20,721 nt of DNA from Prasinococcaceae sp. CCMP 1430 (Eukaryota > Prasinodermophyta > Palmophyllophyceae > Prasinococcales > Prasinococcaceae). Position numbers and translations under genes: made by a program. Location: assembly GCA_013416795.1 (NCBI GenBank), contig RQSC01000663.1, forward strand, positions 28,004 through 48,724, read 5' to 3'. The notes below the pieces were generated by a model, which worked only from the letters and a program-made list of their open reading frames with translations, ran no database searches and was not told where the DNA came from. Positions 1-8,426 of this stretch are shown here, piece after piece (within the stretch, counting starts at the first letter, position 1; every line of letters begins with the position of its first letter).

Positions 1-2
1 CG

Positions 3-2219
3 GCGGCGGGCGCCAAGGCTGCGAGCGTGCGCGCGGCTGCGCCAGCGGCCGCAGCCGCGGCCAGCGTCGTCAAGCGCGGTAGGAGCAACGAGGGCCGTGA
101 GCTGCGCGCGCTCGGCAGGGCCGTGCGTGCACAGGCAGCCAAGGTCTCCAAGGCGAGGACCGGCGCCGCGGCCGCCGGCGCCGACCCGCTGCTGCAGGAG
201 AGCGTCGAGCAGCTCAAGGAGCGCTTCCGCGCCACGTTGGGCAGGGATGCGTCCTCAAGCAATAAGGGCTGGCTTGTCATGAAGATCCGGTTGGAAGAGA
301 AGAAGGCCGACAAGGAGAAGGCCGCCGCGTCGCCCTCGCCGGCGAAGGCTGGGCGCTCGCCCGCAGCGCGATCGTCGCCGCCGCAGCGGCAGCAGCAGCA
401 GCGTTCACCAGCGGCTGCGCGGTCACCCACGCACAACCGCGCATCAGCCGGACGGAAGCGCGGGGCGTGCAGCCAGGCAGACGCCGGGGCTTCCGCACGC
501 GCGCGCAAGAGACTCAACCTCGGCAGCGCGGACGGCATCGCGGGGCGCGATGAGGTAGAAAGCGAGGGCGACGAGGCCTCCGACGAGCAGCTCGAGGATG
601 CACGGGCGGACGACGACGGCAGCGGAGGGAGGGACGCCGATGTGGGCGACGACGACTTCTTCAACCGCGATGCGTGTGCAGATGCGAGCCCGGGCGCGGG
701 CGCGGGTACGAGTGGCTATGTCGCAGCGCCTGTGGCGCCCACCGCAGTCGCGCGGCCGGCGGTCAACGGCGACGCGATCCGCGCGGCGATGCGCGCGGCG
801 ATGGGGCGTTCGATGGGAGGCGGCCTGACCATCGCGGCCGCCGCGCCCGCGGAGCCGAACGAGAGTGCTGGCAGGGGCGTGGACGCAAGCGCGATGGAAA
901 GGGGCACCGGCACGGCGTGTGCACCTGGCACCGACGAAGCCGAACAGGAGGAGGAGGAGGAGGAGGGTGGGAATGGCCGCGCGTACATCGAAGCCACGCG
1001 CAAGCAGGGCGCGTCCGGCAGCACGGCCAAGGGAAGCAAGGGCGCCAAGGGCGCCAAGGGCGCCGCGCGCACCAAGACGAACAACCGCGCCGCGAGCGCC
1101 CCACTGAATGAGTCGTTGCTGGCGGACGACGCGGCGGTGGCAGCAGCGCTCGCGACGCTTCCCGACAAGCACGCGGCCGCGCGCGCAGAGCTTTTCGAGG
1201 TGTACGAGCACGAGTCGGCGCAATGGGCACTGCGGCTGCGCGCAGGGAGCTCGCTGCTCTTCCACGGTTTCGGCTCCAAGCGCAAGCTTCTGGATGAGTT
1301 CGTCGCGCGCTCGTGCTCTGACGGCAGCGTGCTGGAAGTCGACGGCTTCGAGCAGGCGCTCACGGCGCGTGACGTGCTGCGCGCGGCCGCCACGATCGCG
1401 CGCGAGCACGCGGCGGCGGTGGCCAACGCCAACGCCGCCACGGGCTCGGCTGTAGACGCCGAGGGCGTGGCCGTGGGCGCGGCGATTAGTGGGATGTCCA
1501 ATGCGGAGCTCTGCGCGGTGGTGCGCGCCGCCATGCATCTGCCGGGAGTCGATCCGCGCGCCGAGGAGAGCGGGTCCTCGGTGCCCATGCCTCCCCTGTA
1601 CCTGGTGGTGCACTCGATCGACGGCCCCAGCCTGCGGAGCGCCGAGGCGCAAGCGCAGTTGGCCGAACTTGCCGCATGCACGCACGTGCGCGTGGTGGCC
1701 AGTGTCGACCACCTGAATGCCGCGCTGCTGTGGGATCGCGAGGCGCTCGGGCGCTTTCGCTGGAGCTGGATCGAGGCGCCCACGTGGGCTCCATATACCT
1801 CCGAGGCGCGCAGCTTCGCGCCGCTGGTGGCGCCCCGCGCCGAGGGTCGCCGCGCGCAGGGTGCACTGCAGGTGCTGCAGTCGCTCACGCCCAACGCGCG
1901 GGGCATCTTCCGCATGCTCATCGACCGCTGCAACGCGCAGGCCCAGGCGGCCGCAGCGGCAGGCGGCCGCGGCGGCGGCGCCATTGGCATCAGCTTCCAC
2001 GCGCTCTACGAGGCCTGCCGCGAGCGCTTCCTGTGCTCGAGCCAGGCCACGCTCAAGAGTGTGCTCACCGAGTTCGCCGACCACGAGCTGGTGCGCGAAC
2101 GGCGCACAGCAGGCACGGGCGAGCGCACCGGGGGCGAGCGCGGCGGCGGTGACCTCATCCAGGTGGCGTTGCCCAAGGCGGCGCTCAGCTCGGTGCTTGA
2201 GGCCATGGACGCTGCCTGA
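3..2219 (+). CDS. ORC2: Origin recognition complex subunit 2, 5'-partial
   Basis: ORC2 is a core subunit of the six-part complex that marks replication origins in the nucleus and helps load the MCM helicase. The conserved region spans roughly residues 390-725, counting from base 27. It shows GFGSKRKLLDEF (415-426), VVASVDHLNAALLWD (556-570), WAPYTSEA (587-594), SLTPNARGIFRMLI (619-632) and GISFHALYEACRERF (654-668), all ORC2 hallmarks covering the AAA+-like and winged-helix parts. The first 360 residues are low-complexity: Ala/Lys-rich, five Ser-Pro sites, an acidic stretch, poly-Glu and KGAKGAKGA repeats. The frame is open to the left edge with no ATG (base 27 is GTG), so the true start lies outside the window. 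No intron is needed. It ends in TGA, 30 bases before an AATAAA signal, and converges on the glycosyltransferase gene. Identity is near certain. Confidence 0.96.
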   Translation, partial: AAGAKAASVRAAAPAAAAAASVVKRGRSNEGRELRALGRAVRAQAAKVSKARTGAAAAGADPLLQESVEQLKERFRATLGRDASSSNKGWLVMKIRLEEKKADKEKAAASPSPAKAGRSPAARSSPPQRQQQQRSPAAARSPTHNRASAGRKRGACSQADAGASARARKRLNLGSADGIAGRDEVESEGDEASDEQLEDARADDDGSGGRDADVGDDDFFNRDACADASPGAGAGTSGYVAAPVAPTAVARPAVNGDAIRAAMRAAMGRSMGGGLTIAAAAPAEPNESAGRGVDASAMERGTGTACAPGTDEAEQEEEEEEGGNGRAYIEATRKQGASGSTAKGSKGAKGAKGAARTKTNNRAASAPLNESLLADDAAVAAALATLPDKHAAARAELFEVYEHESAQWALRLRAGSSLLFHGFGSKRKLLDEFVARSCSDGSVLEVDGFEQALTARDVLRAAATIAREHAAAVANANAATGSAVDAEGVAVGAAISGMSNAELCAVVRAAMHLPGVDPRAEESGSSVPMPPLYLVVHSIDGPSLRSAEAQAQLAELAACTHVRVVASVDHLNAALLWDREALGRFRWSWIEAPTWAPYTSEARSFAPLVAPRAEGRRAQGALQVLQSLTPNARGIFRMLIDRCNAQAQAAAAAGGRGGGAIGISFHALYEACRERFLCSSQATLKSVLTEFADHELVRERRTAGTGERTGGERGGGDLIQVALPKAALSSVLEAMDAA

Positions 2220-2379
2220 GCGCGTGCGCGCGTAAGAACCTCGCTCTAAATAAAGCACATGGCACGCGGCGTCTCCGCGCTGCCCGCGCACGCAGGCCTG
2301 GCAGAACACTGTGCTTATACGCACTTCGTCAGAATCGGGGCTAGCGGCACCTGTGTGGCGCTGCGCGGCGCATAATGCG
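2220..2379. other. Convergent intergenic gap ORC2 / glycosyltransferase
   Basis: This 160-bp gap separates two genes that run into each other. It holds the ORC2 polyadenylation signal and a small inverted repeat (GTGC-TTATAC-GCAC, near 2312-2325). No canonical AATAAA is visible for the minus-strand gene, so its 3' UTR may use a variant signal or overlap ORC2. Confidence 0.5.
2249..2254 (+). terminator. AATAAA polyadenylation signal of ORC2
   Basis: A canonical AATAAA hexamer lies 30 bases after the ORC2 stop codon, where a short 3' UTR signal would be expected. It is the only clear canonical signal found for the genes in this window. Confidence 0.65.
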
Positions 2380-5300
2380 CTACGTCGCGCTCTCTGCGCC
2401 GCCAGCTTTGTCACCCACGCCGATGCTGCCCGCGCCGATAGCGTCACTGGGCCCTTCGCACGAGCCGTACAGCGCGCGCTCATACCCCTCGATCTCCGAG
2501 GCGGAGAGGCCGTTGAAAGCAACCGACTCGGGGGCGAGAGCACGCAGGCCGTCGTGGAGCGGCCCGCGGCTCCGCTCAGCGTACCAGCCGACGCGGTCGG
2601 GCGCTGACCTCATCGGCGTCAGCGCGGCCTTCAGTGCGCTGCCGCCATGAAAGCGCTCGCGCCCCTGATCGTCTCGCGAGTCGGTGGGAGTCACATGGGC
2701 GTCCTTCTGCATGCACCTTGAGAGCGCGATATCTGCCGCCATGTTTTCGTTGCATTGGCCCTCCGCGACGCGCTCGCCTTCGCCGCGCCATCCCGCCGTT
2801 GCATCAGCAAACTTCTCTAAGCCCGCGGAGTTGAAGAGGTACATGGTGTTCAGCACTGTGAGGGCGCCGGTGCTGGAGTTGGCCAAGGGGACGCCCTCGG
2901 CGTCGCGCTTGTTCCGATGCAAAGCGTCCTCAAACATCACGCGCCCTGTGTAGAGCGCACGCTGCTCGTCGCCCGCCTTGCTCTCAAGCTGTGCGATCAT
3001 CTTGCGGACATTCTCGACGACCACGTAGGAGTTGTCAGGCATGAAAAGGAAGTGGGTGAAGGCCTTCGTGTGGCCGCGGCAATTCAGAATGCGCAGCACT
3101 TCAAACAGCTCCTTTGCGTGGCCGAACTCGCGCCCCCGCACCAAGAATGGCTGCAGCGCCGCCTCGGCCTCAGCGTACGCGGGTCGTTCCGCCTTGAATG
3201 CATCGGTGGCATATTGGCCCACGAAGAGCACGCCACTGCAGCGCTTGCCCCATGTGCGCCAGGAGCGCGTCGCCAAGCCCGACCGGATGCCTTCGACGTT
3301 CGTCGAGATAACACACAGCAGCTTGATGGATGCACGCGCGGCATCCTCGCCATGGCCACGCACTACCCTCAGGTGGCGCATCGCGAGATCGTCTGTGGTC
3401 CCGTTCCAGCTCGGATAGCTGACAACGTCGCCCTGGGCGACGCCTTTGTGTTCATGCGCCTCCGGCAGGCCCTCGCCACCATAAGGGGCCACAAAGTTCG
3501 CAGAGCACGTGTCGACCTCGGTTGCCCATGCGGCCGTATTGCCGAGCCTTGCGTCGTCCCACCTAGCGTCCCCTTGCATATGGATAGCGCCCCCAGGTTT
3601 GTCAATGTTGCAGCACAGCAGACGCTCCCGGGTTGTGAATCCCTCGGCGCGCTCCACCGCCGCGGCCGCTGCCGCTGGCTCCAGTGACTTGAGAGGCACC
3701 GGGTCGAGCTGCCACCCACAGCCGCACTGGGTACCAATCCACTGGGACTTGGACGCGTTGGACCCTGCAGGTGTATGGATGACGAAACCGGAGCGGTCGA
3801 GGTATTGCTGCCTCGTTCGCTCGTTGCCGATTGCGAACGCTTCACCAGGGGCGAGGCCAGAGAGCTCGATCTCCCCGCTATCTTTCTGTGGCAAACTGAA
3901 GATCTCCCATACGCGACGCTCAGCAGCAGCGCGGCGGCGTTGCACCTGAGGCTGCCAAGCGTGGTGCATGCTTTCGAGACGAGGTGCGCCTTCGCGCCTG
4001 TAGTAATGAAAGACCACGTTCACCGACGGGATGTAGAAATCAAAACCATGGCTGTACAAACGGAGTGCCCGCGCTGGTTCCTCGCCCATGAAAACGTACG
4101 GCATGTACTTGTCGTAAGGCACCGCACGCTCACTCTCGCCGAGGCCAAAGCTGAGTCCCGCTGCCCAGAATCCCGTGAGCTCCGGCCTGCCGACCCAGGG
4201 ATTCTCATCGCCTGCCCCCTTGTTCGCCAGGCTCCCACCGTTCAGAAACAGCCTGCAGATGCGTGGCACCATCTTGTAGTGGGAGATGCCATCCAGCCAG
4301 GGCTTTTCCATTCTGTCGTCTGCCATCGGGTACGCCGTGAGGATGCCGCGCGGGTTCCCGGCCAGCTTCCAATTGTCGATGAGGAGCGAGTCCCAGTTCT
4401 GCGCGAAGAGGGAATGGGAATCCACCTGGAGGAAAAAAGTCTCGTCTTCTAGGAGCTGCTGCGAGTCATACCGTGTCACGCACACGCCCTCCGAATCCTC
4501 CGCGCGCTGCCTGCTGACGCGCACTTGTGACCGACGGCAATTGCTCTCCCCGACCTTGTTGCAATACATGTCCAGGCAATCGAAATCGAACGGGACGGCG
4601 AACTGATCACCCGATGCTGTCTGCTGCACAATGCCGATGAACACGCGCGACGCGTTCGCGGCGTTCTTGAAAGCGCTCTCAAGGGTGCGTGGGCACTCGC
4701 GATCCCGGAATGATGCGAGCGCCATGAAGACAGACGATGACGACGTCGAGTGGTTGAGGTGTAAGCGATCCCAAAACGGGCCGTTCCGCGTCAGATGGCG
4801 ATTTCTATCCGCCTCGGTCACTGTCTCGAAGGGGTGTCCCATCGTCTTGTTCGTAGCATTTTTGTCGCTGTCGGCGCCATGCTCCGGCTTGGACTCGCCG
4901 TGCGCCGGCTTGGACTCCCCTCGCGCCACGGCGTCCTGCTCGCGCAGCCTTGAGAGGCGCTCTCGCTCTCGCTCCGTGCAGCTCGAGGGCACGGGCATCT
5001 GCGGGTTGTGCCGAAGCAATCCCATGTTGCAACCGTCCTGCTTCGGCCCAAGCTTTCTGAGCGCACTCGTGGCGGCCTCGCGCAGCATCGGCAGCGCGTG
5101 TGCGGCCACACGCGTGGGCCAGGATTCGATGACCGGGTCCGGCTGGTGTTTTTCGCCGGTAGCGGTCGCCACGCCGCCTGTGGTGGCTTTGTCCCCTTGG
5201 TCGCGCTCCCCTAGGAGCCGCGCGCTGGCGCTGCCGGTCGACCCGGCGTCCACCCGCTGAGACAGCAGCGAAGGCCGCAGCAGCGCGTCGACCGACTCGA

Positions 5301-5559
5301 CCGACGTCTCTTCGAGCTCTTGCTCGAGCTCCTCCCACCACGAAAGGCCTTGCGTTTTGGCACCGGGCGCCAGCCCCCCGCGCACTCCGCCGCGCGGAGA
5401 CTGCCTGTGCTCCCACACGACGAGAGGCGCGAGCACCGTGAGCGCCATAAGACCGATGGCGATGACGGTGAGTAGCGAGGGCGCACCGGCCCCAGCTGCA
5501 GTCGCGGCATGGAGCGGCAGCGCCGCCGCCCCCGACGCGGATCCGCGCTCGCGGCGCAT
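2380..5559 (-). CDS. Golgi-type two-domain glycosyltransferase: GT60 alpha-GlcNAc-transferase plus C1GALT-like GT31
   Basis: The protein has 1059 residues if read from ATG 5559. Residues 29-48 are a single hydrophobic segment after a short Arg-containing tail, giving type II (Golgi/ER) topology. A low-complexity stem with ESKP repeats follows. Residues 276-595 match GT60, the Skp1/Thr polypeptide alpha-GlcNAc-transferase family. They carry VFMALASFRDRECPRTLES (277-295), the metal-binding QVDSH (378-382) with the following NWD, and the closing AIGNERTRQQYLDRSGF (576-592). Residues 744-975 resemble the core-1 beta-1,3-galactosyltransferase branch of GT31: LLCVISTN, the SWRTWGKRC region, ALSRCM and the late DSRDDQGRERFH. 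The expected DDD motif reads PDN (841-843). The later start was chosen because it puts the anchor close to the N-terminus; an in-frame ATG at 5841 is possible. Fusion and domain assignment are solid, but substrates are inferred. Confidence 0.87.
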   Translation of the reverse strand: MRRERGSASGAAALPLHAATAAGAGAPSLLTVIAIGLMALTVLAPLVVWEHRQSPRGGVRGGLAPGAKTQGLSWWEELEQELEETSVESVDALLRPSLLSQRVDAGSTGSASARLLGERDQGDKATTGGVATATGEKHQPDPVIESWPTRVAAHALPMLREAATSALRKLGPKQDGCNMGLLRHNPQMPVPSSCTERERERLSRLREQDAVARGESKPAHGESKPEHGADSDKNATNKTMGHPFETVTEADRNRHLTRNGPFWDRLHLNHSTSSSSVFMALASFRDRECPRTLESAFKNAANASRVFIGIVQQTASGDQFAVPFDFDCLDMYCNKVGESNCRRSQVRVSRQRAEDSEGVCVTRYDSQQLLEDETFFLQVDSHSLFAQNWDSLLIDNWKLAGNPRGILTAYPMADDRMEKPWLDGISHYKMVPRICRLFLNGGSLANKGAGDENPWVGRPELTGFWAAGLSFGLGESERAVPYDKYMPYVFMGEEPARALRLYSHGFDFYIPSVNVVFHYYRREGAPRLESMHHAWQPQVQRRRAAAERRVWEIFSLPQKDSGEIELSGLAPGEAFAIGNERTRQQYLDRSGFVIHTPAGSNASKSQWIGTQCGCGWQLDPVPLKSLEPAAAAAAVERAEGFTTRERLLCCNIDKPGGAIHMQGDARWDDARLGNTAAWATEVDTCSANFVAPYGGEGLPEAHEHKGVAQGDVVSYPSWNGTTDDLAMRHLRVVRGHGEDAARASIKLLCVISTNVEGIRSGLATRSWRTWGKRCSGVLFVGQYATDAFKAERPAYAEAEAALQPFLVRGREFGHAKELFEVLRILNCRGHTKAFTHFLFMPDNSYVVVENVRKMIAQLESKAGDEQRALYTGRVMFEDALHRNKRDAEGVPLANSSTGALTVLNTMYLFNSAGLEKFADATAGWRGEGERVAEGQCNENMAADIALSRCMQKDAHVTPTDSRDDQGRERFHGGSALKAALTPMRSAPDRVGWYAERSRGPLHDGLRALAPESVAFNGLSASEIEGYERALYGSCEGPSDAIGAGSIGVGDKAGGAESAT

Positions 5560-6179
5560 GTCGTCGACTCCTTTCCCCACACCGCCCCCTACTATCTCTA
5601 GAGCCCCGCCCTCGGGCGCGACAGGCGCGACCGCGCTCGCGCGGGGCGGGGCGCGCGCAGCGTCCTGTGGCGCGGCAGCCGGCGCCGCGCCGTCCTCCAG
5701 CGCGCTGTCAACACCCGCGCGGCGGCGCGGCGGCCGCCGCAATTCGATCTGATATGCGCCGATGCGATTTGATGGAGGTCTTCCTGTGTGTGGAGACGAG
5801 ACCGAGCGGCCCAATGCGATTTGATATGGATGCGAGCTCATGTCATGTTGGTTGATGGGGGTCCGCGGGTGGTGTGTTGAGCATGCATACGACGGCCGGC
5901 GCGCTCTCCGACCCCTCCGTGCGGTGGGTGCACGTCGAGGTGGGGAGCGGGCTGCCACGGCGGAGGGGCAGTGGCGCGCGCGCGCGGGCGAGCGCCACTC
6001 GCGCTCCCTCGCCCGCGTCGGCGCTGCGAGTGGCGGCGCCCCGCGCGCGCGCGCGTGCGCGTCCCAGCCAGCCAGGGCGCGCCATTGATGCAAGGCGGAG
6101 GTCGCGACGCGCGAGCCGCTGCCAGTGCTCACGCAGCTGAGCTCGAGCGCCCACAGCGCACCCCACGGTGGCGACGGGC
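5560..6179. promoter_or_regulatory. Divergent promoter region between glycosyltransferase and CLC genes
   Basis: This 620-bp head-to-head interval should contain both promoters and 5' UTRs. It holds three copies of a GCGATTTGAT-like element (5745-5757, 5764-5776, 5816-5830), a CCAAT pentamer (5811-5815, plus strand), and GC-alternating tracts near 5977-5990 and 6043-6060. The minus-strand frame stays open across it with an ATG at 5841. An in-frame stop at 6138-6140 closes the plus-strand frame just before the CLC start. No clear TATA box was seen. Confidence 0.5.
5745..5830. repeat. Three spaced copies of a GCGATTTGAT-like element
   Basis: The copies lie at 5745-5757 (CGATCTGATATGC, the most diverged), 5764-5776 (GCGATTTGATGGA) and 5816-5830 (GCGATTTGATATGGA). 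All have the same orientation, with starts about 19 and 52 bp apart. The AT-containing element stands out from the GC-rich surroundings, and its position suggests a transcription-factor site, which is an inference. Confidence 0.55.
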
Positions 6180-8114
6180 ATGCACTGCGAGGGTGCGAAC
6201 GGCGGGGAGAGCGATGCCGGCGGCGGGGGCGATGGCACAACAACTGGGTACCACGTAGAGTCAGCGGCGCAGGCGCCGAACATAGCAGAGGCCGCAGCGC
6301 ATGGCGCGACTGGACACCAACACGCAGAGTCTGGGGCGCGGGCGCCGAACATAGGACAGGCCGTGACGCGAGAGCGAGGCGGTCGCGTTGCCGCGTCTCT
6401 AGTCGCGTCGGGAGCGTGGTTCCGTCGCTGGGCGCGCCTGCAACGGCGGCGCTGGGGCAGTGACGACGCGTGGCACCACGTCGCACACGCAGCGCTCGGT
6501 GGGGTGGGCGGGGCGCTCTCCGGTCTCATGGCTGCCGGATTCTTCGAGGCGGCCGACGCCCTCGAGGGTGTGCGACGCAGGTGGGTGCAGTCGGCCAGCT
6601 GGGCGTTTTGGATCGCCTTGCCACTAGGCGCCGTGGCGATACTCGCGGCGACCCGGTGCTGCTTTGACGGCGCTGCGGGCTCGGGCATACCGCTGTTGAT
6701 GGCAGAGCTCCTAAGCGCTGCGCCGCGGGGCGAGAACGTCCGCAAACGCGCCTTGTCGCCTTGGGTGGCCGCCGGCAAGGTCGGCATGACTCTGCTCGGG
6801 CAGCTGGTAGGTCTTAGCATCGGCCGCGAGGGGCCAACCGTTCAAGCAGCTGCGACGATCTGCTTCAGCGTGCTGGAGGCCGTTTGGTGGCTGGCGGAAA
6901 AGGGCCCAAGGTGGACACAGACTCTGCTTGAGGGCTGGAGAGAGTGGATGCGGGATAAGGGCCGCGCAGACGAACACGCCCGGCTTGCCATGCTCGCGGG
7001 CGGCGCTGCTGGCATAGCAGGCGCCTTCAATACCCCCCTCGGAGGCGTGTTGTTCGCGATCGAGGAGATGGGCCCAGCGTTCTACGGGAGGGCTACGGGA
7101 AAAATGTACTTCATTATAGTAGCCGTCTCAACTGCGTGCGCGACGTGGGTGTCCGGGTCCTACAGCTGGTATACCGGCGCCGTCTTCTCCGGTACCGTCG
7201 CGTCGAATGGCCAATTCGCGGTGCGCCGCGTCGCGGCACGCGCTGCCGCTCGCGCCACGCCGTAGCTCGTGCGCTGACGCCACTGGCATTTGCTTGCGGC
7301 CTTCACGCAGTACATCACGATAATCGTCGGAGTCTTCTGTGGCCTCGCCGGTGGCCTTTGGAGTAGCGCTCTACTCCTCGGCATGGACGTGCGTGCTGCT
7401 CTTAGGTGCCCCTACCTCATTGCACTTGCCTGCGGTGCCGGTATTGTGCTCACCGGATTCTGGGGGCAAGGACAGACGTATGGCTCGGGTGAGGCGGAGT
7501 CGGCGGCCATCATCGTGCCGCAGTCATTGGCGGGTACAGATGTGGTCAATCCATCGACGTCTTTCGGTCCCCTGAAAATGATCGCGACTGCTTTGTCTTA
7601 CTGGGCCGGTGTTCCTGGTGGCCTCTTTGCGCCGACAATTTCTGCCGGGGCTGGGTGGGGACGTCTTCTATTCCGGTGGATCCTTGGCCCGCTGGGCGTC
7701 GCGCAGGACGCCGAACCAGTGGTGGCTCTATACGCCGCGGCGGCATTCTTTGCGGCAGTGACGCAGAGCCCTCTCACGTCCGTGGCCATCGTGCAAGGCC
7801 TTATCACAGACCGGCGCGATATCATTCCTGGCCTCCTCATGGCAGTCCTGATTGCCTGGACGCTCAGCCGAGCCCTGTGCCCGGAACCCGTCTACGCTGC
7901 GCTCTCGCTCGCTGCGGGTTCGGCGTGCGTGCCACCAGAAAATTACCAGCGGTCGCTGCGTGCTCTTCGGCGGCGCCAGGCCGAGGCAGCCGATGGTGTA
8001 GCGAACAATAGTCACGATGCAGTGAGCTCCGCAGCCGGCGAATGCGAGCTGGACGAAGCTTCCCACTTACCTACGGACATTGCTCGCCGGCTGGGCTCTT
8101 TCGTTACGTCGTGA
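6180..8114 (+). CDS. CLC-family H+/Cl- exchanger, bacterial-like, one intron
   Basis: This is a membrane chloride/anion transporter of the CLC family. The CDS is join(6180..7220,7311..8114), 614 residues. The start is the first ATG after an in-frame stop at 6138. The N-terminal ~95 residues are polar and partly repeated. CLC signatures follow in order: GSGIP (167-171), GREGPTVQ with the gating Glu (E217), GAFNTPLGGVLFAIEEMG with two adjacent Glu (295-296), GGLFAPTISAG (450-460), and a late EPVY whose Tyr (542) matches the central anion-coordinating Tyr. In E. coli ClC-ec1 the second Glu of IEEM is the internal proton glutamate, so coupled H+/Cl- exchange is predicted. The ~65-residue tail has no CBS domains, unlike typical animal and plant CLCs. 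Organelle location is plausible (compare plant CLC-e/f) but unproven. Confidence 0.92.
6257..6369 (+). repeat. Imperfect ~44-bp direct repeat in the CLC N-terminus
   Basis: Units at about 6257-6300 and 6326-6369 share the core GGCGCCGAACATAG and encode APNIAEAAAHG and APNIGQAVTRE-like segments in the same frame. The 69-bp period keeps the reading frame. The repeat lies in the variable cytosolic tail before the membrane domain. Confidence 0.65.
7221..7310 (+). other. Spliceosomal intron in the CLC gene (90 nt, phase 0)
   Basis: The donor is TTCGCG|GTGCGC and the acceptor is TTCACGCAG|TAC. A CTGAC branch-point-like sequence lies at 7273-7277, about 33 bases before the acceptor. Unspliced, the frame meets TAG at 7263-7265, inside the CLC fold. 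Removal joins both halves in the same frame between two transmembrane segments. The boundaries are inferred from sequence only, and an alternative donor at GGTACC just upstream cannot be excluded. Confidence 0.8.
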
Positions 8115-8426
8115 TGGCAGGCGGATGCAGCCGGCTAGGCCGACGCGAACTGCGACGCGGGCGGCGACCCATCGACGCGGACAGCGGAGGCGGAGCGCCA
8201 GGCTGGGCTCGTCGTCGTCGTAATTAAGTCATTATGCAGTGAGCTCAGCTCTAGTGGGCACCCTCGCGCGGCGCTCCTCAGGAAAGTCCCACGCAGTATT
8301 AGCCCGCCACGCCCGCCCCCCCCCCAAATGAACAAGAGAACTCGCACACCAGCCGCCACCTCGCCCCCTGCCTCCAGCGCGCGTCCGGCGCGCGCGCACC
8401 CACATCCATTTGCGCTCACTCGCCCG
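8115..8426. other. Convergent intergenic gap CLC / chromatin gene
   Basis: This 312-bp gap lies between two stop codons. It contains a run of ten C (8316-8325) and an AT-containing patch near 8219-8240 (GTAATTAAGTCATTATGCAG). There is no canonical AATAAA on either strand and no convincing coding signal. Confidence 0.5.

Noticed and set aside
444-2543. Long 699-codon minus-strand frame opposite ORC2
   Set aside because: It is Arg/Ala-rich with no recognisable domain and lies exactly opposite conserved ORC2 motifs; GC-rich coding DNA routinely leaves its antisense frames open.
5560-6486. N-terminal extension of the glycosyltransferase up to 6486
   Set aside because: The upstream frame starts at GTG, overlaps the CLC start on the other strand, has low-complexity Arg/Pro/Ala content, and would bury the signal anchor more than 300 residues in. 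ATG 5559 gives a standard type II topology.
7221-7265. CLC gene broken by the stop at 7263 (pseudogene)
   Set aside because: GT-AG borders, a branch-point-like CTGAC and exact phase-0 continuation of the CLC fold make an intron far more likely.
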